Shown here in pieces: positions 17,811 through 26,382 of a stretch of 64,000 nt of DNA. The notes under the pieces were generated by a model, which was not told where the DNA came from, did not search any database, and saw nothing but the letters and a program-made list of their open reading frames with translations. The translations under genes and the position numbers were made by a program. This DNA comes from Kaistia granuli DSM 23481. Its GTDB lineage: Bacteria; Pseudomonadota; Alphaproteobacteria; Rhizobiales; Kaistiaceae. Numbering within the stretch: position 1 is the first letter of the stretch; each line of letters opens with the position of its first letter. The stretch spans positions 186,001-250,000 of the forward strand of contig NZ_AQYH01000003.1 of assembly GCF_000380505.1 (NCBI RefSeq), given 5' to 3'.

Positions 17811-17991
17811 TTCCATAATATATCTTATGCGAATTGAGGATGTGCAGAGGGGGATGGGAGTTTGCAGGACGACCAAGCCCCCTCAACGCTTCTGAAGGGC
17901 TTCCGGCTTAACTGAAGAAGCCTCGGCTCGCCTGTGCCACAGGACGAGCTTGCCGGCGGGTTCGCTAGATCGCACCTGTCCGGTCTTGCGA

Positions 17992-18594
17992 CTATGCCTG
18001 ACCCGGATCCAGCAACAGGCCGGACACCAGCACGTGGAACGCCTCGATAGCCTTGGGCAAGACCGACCGAGGTTCATCGCTGGCGGCCACCCACAAGGCG
18101 GCATTCAACGCGGCGCCGTTGAGCAGACGCGCCGCTGCCTCGACATCTACCGGCTTCATCCTGCCAGCTTCGAGCAACCGCCCGACGGTCTGCTTTGTCA
18201 GTTCGAGGCAGGCATTCTGGCTCGGCCATTGCGACGGATCTCCCAGGAACGCGGGCCCATCCAGCAACACAATCCGCCGCACTTCTGGATCGAGCGCCAT
18301 CTCGATATAGACCGTACCCTCCGCAAGCAGCCCAGCCCATTCGTCCGTGGCCTGCGACGCCACAGCTTGCGCGCGACTTGCCATCTCGCCATCCATCTGG
18401 GCAACGACAGCGGCCAGAAGTCCCTTCTTGTCACCGAAATTGTGATAGAGCGCGCCGCGCGTGAGCCCGGCATCGGCGGTCAGATCATCCATGGAGGCCG
18501 CAGAAAAACCCTTTTGCGCGAAGGCCTTACGGGCCGCGGCTATCAACTTCTCCCGGGTTTCCCCCATGGCTTCGGCGCGACTTTTCGGTGGCAT
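17992..18594 (-). CDS. TetR-family transcriptional repressor
   Basis: A 200-residue regulator. The helix-turn-helix is clear near residues 30-58 (FSAASMDDLTADAGLTRGAL and YHNFGDKKGLLAAVV). The rest is a helical ligand-binding domain (LLDGPAFLGDP, then AARLLNGAALNAALWVA) typical of the group with a C-terminal TetR_C domain. It is divergent from a RidA-like gene, with three copies of a palindromic site between them, so it probably represses both directions until an unknown small ligand binds. Confidence 0.95.
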   Translation of the reverse strand: MPPKSRAEAMGETREKLIAAARKAFAQKGFSAASMDDLTADAGLTRGALYHNFGDKKGLLAAVVAQMDGEMASRAQAVASQATDEWAGLLAEGTVYIEMALDPEVRRIVLLDGPAFLGDPSQWPSQNACLELTKQTVGRLLEAGRMKPVDVEAAARLLNGAALNAALWVAASDEPRSVLPKAIEAFHVLVSGLLLDPGQA

Positions 18595-18610
18595 TCAATT
18601 CCCCTTCTCA

Positions 18611-18675
18611 CATACGGCGCGTATACCAAATTGACATACGGTGCGTATCTGAACTATTCACATACCGCTCGTATA
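18611..18675. promoter_or_regulatory. Triple palindromic operator for the TetR regulator
   Basis: Three near-identical sites occur in the same orientation: CATACGGCGCGTATA (18611-18625), CATACGGTGCGTATC (18635-18649) and CATACCGCTCGTATA (18661-18675). Each contains the dyad ATACG-N3-CGTAT, with one mismatch in the third copy. Centres are 24 and 26 bases apart. A TTGACA (18631-18636) that could serve the rightward RidA promoter overlaps the second site, so binding would block transcription. Confidence 0.8.
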
Positions 18676-18759
18676 TAAAAGTCGATCTCGTTTGGAAACC
18701 CGGCCCACTCGCGGGTGGTTTGCGCCACGCCGGACGACGCCAATGCAAGGAACCGCAAT

Positions 18760-19161
18760 ATGACGAAACCTGAGCCGGTATTCCCCGCCAACCGCCACGC
18801 CCTCTACGAGGCGCACGGCTATTCTGCCGCGATCAAATCAGGCGACCTGCTATTTGTCTCCGGCCAAGTCGGCAGCCGCGGCGACGGCACGCCCGAACCC
18901 GACTTTGACGCCCAGGTGCGTCTTGCCTTCGCAAACCTCCGGGCAACGCTTGCTGCCGCCGGCTGCACGTTTGAGGACATTATCGATGTCACGACGTTTC
19001 ACACGGATCCTGAGCGTCAGTTCGCAACCATCATGACCGTGAAAAATGAGATCTTCACCGAGGCGCCCTACCCGAACTGGACTGCGATCGGCGTGAGCTG
19101 GCTCGCTGGATTTGAGTTCGAAATCAAGGTCATCGCGCGTATTCCTGACAAGCGCGGCTGA
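18760..19161 (+). CDS. RidA-family protein
   Basis: A 133-residue protein of the RidA/YjgF/Rid superfamily, which hydrolyse reactive imines or enamines or have other small-molecule roles. Family marks are YSAAIKSGDLLFVSGQVGS, FANLRATLAAAGCTFEDIID and PYPNWTAIGVSWLAG. The arginine that contacts the carboxylate in archetypal RidA is not where I would expect it near the C terminus (VSWLAGFEFEIKVIA), so it may belong to another Rid subfamily. AAGGAA lies 8 bases before ATG 18760. It appears to be controlled by the adjacent TetR protein. Confidence 0.9.
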   Translation: MTKPEPVFPANRHALYEAHGYSAAIKSGDLLFVSGQVGSRGDGTPEPDFDAQVRLAFANLRATLAAAGCTFEDIIDVTTFHTDPERQFATIMTVKNEIFTEAPYPNWTAIGVSWLAGFEFEIKVIARIPDKRG

Positions 19162-19314
19162 TTGTGCGGCGGCGGATCGGGCAGGGCGCCCGTCCGCCCT
19201 GCCCGCGCCCGCCGGACGGTCGCCGGCGGCATCGTCACGTACGCTTCACGGTCGCGCGCTATATGGCGTCGACGTGCCCTTGCCGGCTCCTGACGCCAAC
19301 GAACGGTCTTCTTG

Positions 19315-20031
19315 ATGACAACGACGCTCGCCTCCGCCTCGCTCACCCGCTATGCCGTCAGCGCTCACACGACGCCACCCAGGCATCTCGGACGGCGCTA
19401 TGACCAGAGCGGCGTCTTCCTGCCGGAGCCGGGCAACACGGTGGTATGCCACCTGGTCGAAGGATCGCGCTCGCAGGCGGCTGTCGCAGAAGTTCGGCGG
19501 CGGATGATGGCGATGCCCGATGCCGGCCAGCTTGCCTTCACGCCCGTCTCCAGCCTGCATATGACGCTGTTTCAGGGCATCCTCGAAGATCGGCGCCACC
19601 TTCCCTATTGGCCGCAATCGATGCCGCTCGATACCGGGATCGATGCCATGACGCATCATTATCTGGACCGGCTAGAAGTTTTTCAGGATGCCGGACCGTT
19701 TCGCGTCGAAGTCGTCGATGTCGTGCCGACCGGCCTGACCGTCGCCGGCGCCACGGACGCCGACCGGCGCTGCATGAAGGCGTGGCGGGACCGGTTGGCG
19801 GATACCTTCGGCTACCGCCATCCCGACCATGACGACTACGTCTTCCACGTGACGCTAGCCTATATGATCGACTGGCTCCCGGATGATCGACTGCCCGCCT
19901 GGCAGGCGCTGTTCGACGATTGCCGCGCCTTGCTCGCCCGCGAAGCCCCGGTGCTGGAGCTCGATCCGCCGAGCTTCTGCAGCTTCGACGACATGAACCA
20001 TTTCGAGGTTCTGCGGGTCCTGGCCGAATAG
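19315..20031 (+). CDS. DUF1868 protein, 2H phosphoesterase fold
   Basis: A 238-residue protein with the two HxT/S motifs of the 2H phosphoesterase superfamily: SLHMTLFQG near residue 83 and FHVTLAYM near residue 179. It is close in length and layout to DUF1868 proteins (GNTVVCHLVEG at the start, WRDRLADTFGYRHPDHDDY in the middle). 2H enzymes open cyclic phosphodiesters in RNA or nucleotides. The substrate here is unknown. I start at ATG 19315 because the in-frame TTG three bases earlier adds nothing. Confidence 0.85.
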   Translation: MTTTLASASLTRYAVSAHTTPPRHLGRRYDQSGVFLPEPGNTVVCHLVEGSRSQAAVAEVRRRMMAMPDAGQLAFTPVSSLHMTLFQGILEDRRHLPYWPQSMPLDTGIDAMTHHYLDRLEVFQDAGPFRVEVVDVVPTGLTVAGATDADRRCMKAWRDRLADTFGYRHPDHDDYVFHVTLAYMIDWLPDDRLPAWQALFDDCRALLAREAPVLELDPPSFCSFDDMNHFEVLRVLAE

Positions 20032-20047
20032 GATCACGGCGATCGGC

Positions 20048-20707
20048 TCACGTCAGGGCGGGATAAAGCCGCCGCCCCTTCCCGGCCCGCGCCAGCAGCG
20101 CTTGCCGCCGTCGCGATCGCAGTTCGAGGAATTCCCGCGCTTCGATATCGCGAAAGAAGACGGCCGCCGGCTCGAGCCGGCGAACGGCCCGCTCGACATC
20201 GTCGAGACCGGTCCGGAAGAATTCCTTGCGGTCGTTCTGCCGGTTGACGCGCAGCCGGTGGAACTCGCTGTGCAGCGCCCGCTCCAGCGCCGGGGCGTCG
20301 TCGCTGTAGATCATGGCATGCACGTCGAAATCGAAGGGAACGCTGGCGTCGCCAAGCTCCCGCACCCGTTCGGCCGGGTCGAGACGACGGCTCAGGCCGA
20401 TTTTTACGACATCGCTGCCGAACGACCCGTTGTTCGAGATGACATAGACATATCCAGAGCGGGTCCGCTCGGCCATCGCCTGCGCCCGCCGCGGAGCAGG
20501 GCCGTTCCACCCTGCCCGGCCCTGCCCATCGGATACCAGCCTGGCGAGCGCGTCGTCGCCCTGTGCCAAGGCGGCATGGATCCGAGCCTCCAACCGGCGC
20601 TTTTCCGCGCAGCTGCGCCGAAGCCGGATCGAAGCCGCGAGCAAAGGCACCGGCGTCACGACCAGCATCACCAGAGCATCGAGCCAGATTGCCGAGATGG
20701 TGTCCAT
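20048..20707 (-). CDS. Membrane-anchored GIY-YIG (T5orf172/MUG113-type) nuclease-like protein
   Basis: A 219-residue protein. The N-terminal segment (ALVMLVVTPVPLLAASI) is likely a membrane anchor and a charged helix follows. The GIY-YIG-like core runs from SGYVYVISNNG through VVKIGLSRRLDPAERVREL to ALERALHSEFHRLRVN, matching the T5orf172/MUG113 layout with the expected Arg and Glu. It ends with FFRDIEAREFLELRSRRR. This fold cuts DNA in many families, but the targets of chromosomal T5orf172 proteins are mostly unknown. It converges on the DUF1868 gene with a 16-base gap. Confidence 0.82.
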   Translation of the reverse strand: MDTISAIWLDALVMLVVTPVPLLAASIRLRRSCAEKRRLEARIHAALAQGDDALARLVSDGQGRAGWNGPAPRRAQAMAERTRSGYVYVISNNGSFGSDVVKIGLSRRLDPAERVRELGDASVPFDFDVHAMIYSDDAPALERALHSEFHRLRVNRQNDRKEFFRTGLDDVERAVRRLEPAAVFFRDIEAREFLELRSRRRQALLARAGKGRRLYPALT

Positions 20708-20880
20708 GCGCCCTCCCCGTCATCCCGATCCGTCACGCTCGGCCCGGGGGAAGCCGAAGCGCACCGTCTGTCAGTCCAGTTGTATCATATGAAGATTTGC
20801 ACGCAATACGCGCCAGAATGCGGGAATGGCGCGGTCGTTACCCGCGCCATTCTGTCTGAAATTGCGGCGCGGCGCGACCC

Positions 20881-21942
20881 TCAGTCGACCGTCTCGAGCA
20901 TGGGATAGTCGGTGTAGCCCCGGCTGCCGGCGGTATAGAAGGTCGAAGGGTCCGGCTGGTTGAGCGGTACGCCGAGGGAGAAGCGACGCACGAGATCCGG
21001 CGAGGCGATGTAGTTGCGCCCGAAGGCCACCGCGTCGGCCGTGCCGTCGGCGATCAGTCGCTCGGCATCGGCCTGGCTCATGCCCTGGTTGGCGATGACA
21101 ACCCCGCCGAAAGCGCGCTTGATCTCGACGAGCAGGCTATCCGGCCCCTCGCGCTCGATCACGAACAGGAAGGCGATGCCGCGCGCCTTGAGTTGCTCGG
21201 CGAGATAGGTGAACAGCGCGCGCGGGTTGCTGTCGCCCATGCCGTGATCGTCGCCGCGCGGACGGATATGGGCCGCCACGCGATCCGGACCCCAGACCGA
21301 GATCGCCGCGTCGACGATCTCCAGCATGAAGCGGACTCGGTTCTCGATCGATCCGCCATAGCGGTCGGTGCGCTGGTTGCTGCTGTCCTGCAGGAACTGG
21401 TCGATCAGATAGCCATTGGCGCCATGCACGTCGACGGCGTCGAAGCCGGCCCGCTTGGCATTCTCGGCGCCGCGCCGGAAATCCTCGACAATGCCGGGGA
21501 TCTCGTCCGTCTCCAGCGCGCGGGGCACGACATAGGGCCGGATCGGGCGCAGCAGGCTGACATGCCCGGGGATACGGATGGCTGAGGGAGCGACCGGGAG
21601 ATCGCCGCCGAGAAGTTCGGGATCGGAGATGCGGCCGACATGCCAGAGCTGCGCGACCATGCGGCCGCCGGCGTCATGCACCGCCTTGGTGACGAGCTTC
21701 CAGCCTTCGACCTGCTCGTCGGACCAGAGCCCCGGCGTGCCGTGATAGCCGACGCCCTGCGCGGTGACGCTGGTCGCCTCGCTGATGATCAGGCCGGCAG
21801 CGGCGCGCTGCGCATAATATTCGGCCATCAGCGCGTTCGGCACGCGCTCGGCCCCTGCCCGGCTTCGGGTCAGCGGCGCCATGATGATACGGTTGGGCAG
21901 GCGGAGGGCTCCCGCCCGAAGCGGTTCGAAAAGCAGAGACAT
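20881..21942 (-). CDS. Old Yellow Enzyme-family alkene reductase (NemA-like)
   Basis: A 353-residue FMN-dependent TIM-barrel NADH:flavin oxidoreductase. Family marks are LPNRIIMAPLTRSRAG near the N terminus, MVAQLWHVGR, VDVHGANGYLIDQFLQDSSN (the His/Asn pair that binds the substrate oxygen) and NRVRFMLEIVDA. These enzymes reduce activated C=C bonds and nitro compounds in the cytosol. ATG 21942 follows GAGGAA by 10 bases. A longer frame upstream has no ribosome site. It lies 103 bases after the haemoglobin gene on the same strand. Confidence 0.95.
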   Translation of the reverse strand: MSLLFEPLRAGALRLPNRIIMAPLTRSRAGAERVPNALMAEYYAQRAAAGLIISEATSVTAQGVGYHGTPGLWSDEQVEGWKLVTKAVHDAGGRMVAQLWHVGRISDPELLGGDLPVAPSAIRIPGHVSLLRPIRPYVVPRALETDEIPGIVEDFRRGAENAKRAGFDAVDVHGANGYLIDQFLQDSSNQRTDRYGGSIENRVRFMLEIVDAAISVWGPDRVAAHIRPRGDDHGMGDSNPRALFTYLAEQLKARGIAFLFVIEREGPDSLLVEIKRAFGGVVIANQGMSQADAERLIADGTADAVAFGRNYIASPDLVRRFSLGVPLNQPDPSTFYTAGSRGYTDYPMLETVD

Positions 21943-22045
21943 GAGTTGAGAATTCCTCGCGGCGCGCGCCGATTGGTTAGGCTTCCTGAGCAAATATAGG
22001 GAACGCCTCGAGAGCCGCAATCTCTGCCGGGCTCGCGGCCGCTGG

Positions 22046-22471
22046 CTAGAGCTTGAAGGCGTGCCGGGGCGCCCGGATTTCGCCGCGCACGCTGCCGATG
22101 CCGAGCTCGAAGCTGTCGGCGATGCGATTGGCGCGGTCGATGAAGATCGCCGCGCCGTCCGGCGGCATGATCTCGGTGGCCGTGGCGCGGAACAGCGCCA
22201 GCCAGCGGTCGAAATGCGCCGCCTCGATCGGCAGCCGCAGATGCTTCTGCATCGGCCGTCCCTGATAGCGCCCCGTCCGCAGCACGACGTTGGACCAGAA
22301 GGCGCAGAGCTTTTCGAGATGCTCCGGCCAGTCGTCGACCTGGGCCTCGAAAACGGGACCGATCAGTTCGTCGCGACGGACGCGGTCATAGAACGTATGC
22401 ACCAGGGTGCGGATCGAGGCTTCGTCCACGCCGGCGATGCTGTGCCCGAACCCGCTGGTCTCCACGGTCAT
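22046..22471 (-). CDS. Group III truncated haemoglobin
   Basis: A 141-residue 2-on-2 haemoglobin. Group III marks are [37 protein letters not shown] and the proximal His region [19 protein letters not shown]. Such proteins bind haem and O2 or NO and may detoxify reactive nitrogen species. ATG 22471 is preceded by GGAGAAGG. The same-strand Old Yellow Enzyme gene downstream could be co-transcribed, giving a possible nitrosative or electrophile response pair. It is divergent from rimO. Confidence 0.93.
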   Translation of the reverse strand: MTVETSGFGHSIAGVDEASIRTLVHTFYDRVRRDELIGPVFEAQVDDWPEHLEKLCAFWSNVVLRTGRYQGRPMQKHLRLPIEAAHFDRWLALFRATATEIMPPDGAAIFIDRANRIADSFELGIGSVRGEIRAPRHAFKL

Positions 22472-22719
22472 GTCCTTCTCCGATGCGCCCGATCGTCCCA
22501 CAGCTAGGCGCGCGAGCGCGGCCGGACAAGCCCGGGCGACAAGCCGCCGCAAGGTTTGCCAATGTTTCAATTGACAGATACCGGCCAGTTCGACAGAAAA
22601 CGCGCCAGAATAGAATGATGAAAAGGTGGCCGTCCCGTCGACCCGACCGCGCAAAAGCGCTGGCCGCGCCTGACGCCCCGTCGCACCGGACCCGCCGCAG
22701 AACAACCGAGACATCTTGC

Positions 22720-24036
22720 ATGAACAGCGAAGCGCCGCGCATTTCCTTTGTCAGCCTCGGCTGCCCCAAGGCCCTGGTTGATTCCGAGCGGATCCTGACG
22801 CATCTGCGCGCCGAGGGCTACGAGCTGTCGCGTCACCATGACGGCGCCGATGTCGTCATCGTCAACACCTGCGGCTTCCTCGACAGCGCCAAGGCGGAAT
22901 CGCTCGAAGCCATTGGCACGGCGATGAAGGAGAACGGCAAGGTGATCGTCACCGGCTGCATGGGCGCCGAGCCCGAGCAGATCCGCGAAGCCTTCCCGAA
23001 CGTTCTGGCGATCACCGGACCGCAGCAATATGAGAGCGTGCTCGGCGCGGTGCACACGGCCGTGCCGCCGGCGCACGACCCGTTCGTCGACCTGGTGCCG
23101 CCGCAGGGCATCAAGCTGACGCCGCGCCACTACGCCTATCTCAAGATCTCCGAAGGCTGCAACAACCGCTGCACCTTCTGCATCATCCCGAAGCTGCGCG
23201 GCGACCTGGTCAGCCGGCCGGCCGGCGACGTGCTGCGCGAGGCGGAGCGGCTGGTGAAGGCCGGCGTCAAGGAACTGCTCGTCATCTCGCAGGATACGAG
23301 CGCCTATGGCGTCGACCTGAAATACGAAGCCAGCAAGTGGCGCGACCGCGAGGTCCGGGCGAAGTTCCTCGATCTGTCGCAGGCGCTCGGCGAGCTCGGC
23401 GCCTGGGTGCGCATGCACTATGTCTACCCCTACCCCCATGTCGACGAAGTCGTCGAGCTGATGGCCGAGGGCAAGATCCTTCCTTATATCGACATCCCGT
23501 TCCAGCATGCGAGCCCGAACGTCCTGAAGGCGATGCGCCGCCCTGGCAACCAGGTGAAGACCGCCGACCGCATCCACAAGTGGCGCGAAATCTGCCCGGA
23601 TCTCGCCGTGCGCTCGACCTTCATCGTCGGCTTCCCCGGCGAGACGGACGAGGATTTCGAGTTCCTTCTCGAATGGCTGGACGACGTGAAGCTCGACCGT
23701 GTCGGCTGCTTCAAGTTCGAGCCGGTCGACGGCGCGCCGGCGAACGAACTGGCCAATCCGGTTCCGGAAGAGGTCAAGGAAATCCGCTGGCACCGCTTCA
23801 TGAAGCGCCAGCAGGAAATCAGCGCCAAGCGGCTCGCCAAGAAGGTCGGCCGCCGGATCCCGGTGATCATCGACGAGTCGAACGGCCTCACCGCCAAGGG
23901 GCGTACGGTCTGGGACGCGCCGGAGATCGATGGCGCCATCCACCTGACATCGCGTCGTCCGATGCGCGTCGGCGAGATCTATACGGCGAAGGTAGAAGGC
24001 GCCGACGCCTACGACCTGCACGGCGTGGTGGTGTGA
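22720..24036 (+). CDS. rimO: Ribosomal protein S12 methylthiotransferase
   Basis: A 438-residue radical SAM enzyme that adds a methylthio group to Asp of ribosomal protein S12. The N-terminal MTTase domain has three cluster cysteines ([29 protein letters not shown]). The radical SAM motif is C147, C151, C154 in [11 protein letters not shown]. The C terminus is a TRAM domain ([20 protein letters not shown]). The [10 protein letters not shown] signature favours RimO over MiaB. The upstream frame extends further, but ATG 22720 gives the standard family start. Confidence 0.96.
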   Translation: MNSEAPRISFVSLGCPKALVDSERILTHLRAEGYELSRHHDGADVVIVNTCGFLDSAKAESLEAIGTAMKENGKVIVTGCMGAEPEQIREAFPNVLAITGPQQYESVLGAVHTAVPPAHDPFVDLVPPQGIKLTPRHYAYLKISEGCNNRCTFCIIPKLRGDLVSRPAGDVLREAERLVKAGVKELLVISQDTSAYGVDLKYEASKWRDREVRAKFLDLSQALGELGAWVRMHYVYPYPHVDEVVELMAEGKILPYIDIPFQHASPNVLKAMRRPGNQVKTADRIHKWREICPDLAVRSTFIVGFPGETDEDFEFLLEWLDDVKLDRVGCFKFEPVDGAPANELANPVPEEVKEIRWHRFMKRQQEISAKRLAKKVGRRIPVIIDESNGLTAKGRTVWDAPEIDGAIHLTSRRPMRVGEIYTAKVEGADAYDLHGVVV

Positions 24037-24075
24037 GAATCGGTCGGTCTGAAGGGAGGCCCTGCCCGCCTACTC

Positions 24076-24903
24076 TCAGCCGGCGACCTTTCCGGCGAGC
24101 GCCTGCAGCCGCTCGGCCGGGGCGCGGCCGATCAGTAGGCGCGACTGACCGCCGGATGCCCAGTGGACGATGGTGAAGCCGTCAAGCGTCTCCGTCGTCG
24201 GTGGGATCTCGGCGCGCGTCGGGTTCTCGATGACGCAATAGGCGATCGGTCCATGCTCCGGGTCGAGAAACGCCATCTGCACCAAGGCTTTGCCGCGAAA
24301 ATCGAAGAGTTGCGCTCCCCGGAAGGAGAGACCGGGAAAGGCCTCCGGCACGTCGGCGAGGTCGACGCCCAGCTTCTGCGAGGCGAGGCTAAGCTCGGCC
24401 GCCGCGCGCTCCGGCGTCGGCGCGATCGCCAGTGTGTCGGGCGTCGTCAGCGACCAGTATTCGGCGACCGCCTGACGCCAGTCCTCGACCGAGGCGACCT
24501 CCGCCACCGGTGCGGCCGGCCGCGGCGCTTCCCGACCGCGAACGAATTCGTTGGCGATACCGCCGAGCAGGAACAGCGCCACAGCGGCGGCGACCATCTG
24601 CCGGGTGGTCAGCGGCGCCTGCGGCCACATCCGCCGGAGCGGCACGACATTGTCCCCGCTGTCCCGGCTCTGCTCGATCGCCTGCGCCAGGATGTCGTCC
24701 AGCCTGGCCTTCGGCGCCTGCGCCTTCAGTGATTCCATGGCAGCCGATATGCCGGCGCCGCCGCTTTCGAGCAGGTCCAGCCGGGCGCGCAGATCCGGCT
24801 CGGACGCGAGCCGCGCCGCAAATTCGCTGTGGCCGGGCTCGTCCAGCTCGCCGTCGAGATAGGCGACGATCCGCTCGTCATCGGGATGGGTGTGCTCAGC
24901 CAT
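24076..24903 (-). CDS. Transmembrane anti-sigma factor
   Basis: A 275-residue membrane protein. The cytosolic N terminus begins EHTHPDDERIVAYLDGELDE, the usual start of anti-sigma domains, here without the HxxxCxxC zinc motif. One membrane helix follows (RQMVAAAVALFLLGGIA, about residues 105-122), then a periplasmic domain of about 150 residues with no family I recognise. It overlaps the sigma gene by 8 bases and would hold that sigma factor inactive at the membrane. ATG 24906 is an alternative start. It converges on rimO. Confidence 0.88.
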   Translation of the reverse strand: MAEHTHPDDERIVAYLDGELDEPGHSEFAARLASEPDLRARLDLLESGGAGISAAMESLKAQAPKARLDDILAQAIEQSRDSGDNVVPLRRMWPQAPLTTRQMVAAAVALFLLGGIANEFVRGREAPRPAAPVAEVASVEDWRQAVAEYWSLTTPDTLAIAPTPERAAAELSLASQKLGVDLADVPEAFPGLSFRGAQLFDFRGKALVQMAFLDPEHGPIAYCVIENPTRAEIPPTTETLDGFTIVHWASGGQSRLLIGRAPAERLQALAGKVAG

Positions 24904-25435
24904 CATCCCCTCGCCTTGCGTCCGGCGTCGCATGCCCGGCGCTTTCCGCCAGGGGACTCAGTCGTTCGCGGATGGCTGCCAGCCTGCTCATGATCGTTCC
25001 TATCGGCACGCCGAGGAATTCCGCTGCCTCGCGATAGGAGAAGCCCTCCGCGTAGACGAGCAGGACGGTTTCCCGCTGTGCCTCGGCCAGCCGTCCGATC
25101 TCCCTTAACACCTGAGCAGCCATAATATTCGTTTCAACCGCCTGTTCGCCGTCGAAGACGAGCGCGATCTCGGCGTCGACGACGCCGCTACCCTGCCGGA
25201 CCCGCTGGGACCGCAGCTCATTGATCCAGATGGAGCGCTCGATGGCGAATAGCCAGCGGTCGAGCCGGGTGCCCGGTTCGAACTGGTCCGAGCGCTCCAG
25301 CGCGCGCAGGCAAGTGGCCTGCACCAGATCCTCCGCCGCATCGCGGTTCCGCGACAGCACAAGTCCATAGCGCCACAGCGCTTCGAGATGGAGCGCCAGG
25401 CCTTGCTTCACCGCATCGTTACCGGTTCTCGACAT
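24896..25435 (-). CDS. ECF RNA polymerase sigma factor
   Basis: A 179-residue extracytoplasmic-function sigma factor. Region 2 is seen in LWRYGLVLSRNRDAAEDLVQ and RLDRWLFAIERSIWINELR. Region 4 is AEAQRETVLLVYAEGFSYRE followed by GVPIGTIMSRLAAIRERL, which reads the -35 element. It is coupled to the transmembrane anti-sigma gene by an 8-base overlap and faces the first of two secreted TPR genes across 82 bases. I could not assign its promoter motif in that gap. No good ribosome site precedes ATG 25435. Confidence 0.93.
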   Translation of the reverse strand: MSRTGNDAVKQGLALHLEALWRYGLVLSRNRDAAEDLVQATCLRALERSDQFEPGTRLDRWLFAIERSIWINELRSQRVRQGSGVVDAEIALVFDGEQAVETNIMAAQVLREIGRLAEAQRETVLLVYAEGFSYREAAEFLGVPIGTIMSRLAAIRERLSPLAESAGHATPDARRGDDG

Positions 25436-25517
25436 GGGCGAACGAATAGGGCTCCCGCCCCTGCTGTTCTTGCCGCGACTCGTCTCAGAGGCGAGAGGAA
25501 ATCAGTCGGAGGCTCCG

Positions 25518-26192
25518 ATGACAACCATGTTCGAAAAGACGACGCGTTCCGTCCTCACGATCGCGTTCATTGGCCTGCTCGCTTCGACGGGCGCTGCGCT
25601 CGGCCACAGCAGTGGTGGCGGTGGCGGCGGCGGCGGGGGAGGCAGCAGCGGTGGTGGCGGCGGTAGCAGCAACGGCGGTGGAGGCGGCGGAAGCAGCGGC
25701 GGCGGCAGCATGGGCGGAGGGGGAGCCAGCAGCGGCAGCAGCCACTTCATGCCGAGCGATCAGGTCTGCCGTCGCGGCCTCGTCTACAGCCAGAGAGTCC
25801 ATCGCTGCGTGAAGGCGAAATCGAGCGGGCTCACCGACCAGGAGCTGTTCCAGCAAGGCCGCCAGCTCGCCCTTGCCGGCTATCACGTCAACGCGCTCGA
25901 CGTGCTCGACGCCGTGCAGAACAAGCATGACGCGATGGTGCTGACCTATATCGGCTACAGCCACCGCAAGATGGGCGATACCGACGTCGGCATCGGCTTC
26001 TACAAGCAGGCTTTGGCGATCGATCCGAACAACGTCAACACGCATGAATATCTCGGCGAGGGCTATGCCAGCGCCGGCCGTATCCAACTCGCCAAGGACG
26101 AGCTGGTCATCGTCCAGAAGCTCTGCGGCAATACCTCCTGCGAGCAATATGAAGACCTCGCTGCCGCAGTCGCCGGCAAGCCGGTCGAATAG
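25518..26192 (+). CDS. Secreted Gly/Ser-rich TPR protein (copy 1)
   Basis: A 224-residue exported protein. A signal peptide (about residues 1-30, ending GAALG) is followed by a stretch of about 55 residues built almost only of Gly and Ser. A short cysteine module (VCRRGLVYSQRVHRCVK) comes next, then two TPR-like repeats (MVLTYIGYSHRKMGDTDVGI and THEYLGEGYASAGRIQLA) and a final Cys pair (LCGNTSCEQYEDL). GGAGG lies 5 bases before ATG 25518. It is paralogous to the next gene. Divergence from the ECF sigma gene suggests it is a target. The role is unknown. Confidence 0.88.
   Translation: MTTMFEKTTRSVLTIAFIGLLASTGAALGHSSGGGGGGGGGGSSGGGGGSSNGGGGGGSSGGGSMGGGGASSGSSHFMPSDQVCRRGLVYSQRVHRCVKAKSSGLTDQELFQQGRQLALAGYHVNALDVLDAVQNKHDAMVLTYIGYSHRKMGDTDVGIGFYKQALAIDPNNVNTHEYLGEGYASAGRIQLAKDELVIVQKLCGNTSCEQYEDLAAAVAGKPVE
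25929..26080 (+). repeat. Duplicated TPR-coding segment, copy 1
   Basis: Within the first TPR gene, 42 bases (25929-25970) and 44 bases (26037-26080) are identical to matching tracts in the second gene. The intervening bases differ at several positions, so the similarity is not uniform. Confidence 0.9.
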
Positions 26193-26382
26193 CAGCCGGT
26201 TGCCGTCGAAGACCCGCTCTCCGGCGGGTCCCAGGGCCGGCGACGCCCGCCAGGTGCCGCCGGCCAAGCTATTGGGCCCCTCGCCTCACCGCTTCGTGAT
26301 CGACGTCCAGCCTGCCGGCGCCGAATAGGACGCCACCTATGAACGTTACCGCGTCTGCCAACAACGTCAGAGGGTAGCGACA

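Noticed and set aside
25620-25745. GGC/GGT/AGC-rich tract as a CRISPR or minisatellite repeat
   Set aside because: It codes for the Gly/Ser linker of the secreted TPR protein in frame, lacks regular repeat-spacer structure and shows no fixed unit length.
26193-26382. Possible small gene between the two TPR paralogues
   Set aside because: Open frames there are short, lack start sites with ribosome binding sequences and have no similarity to the flanking genes. I treat it as spacer.
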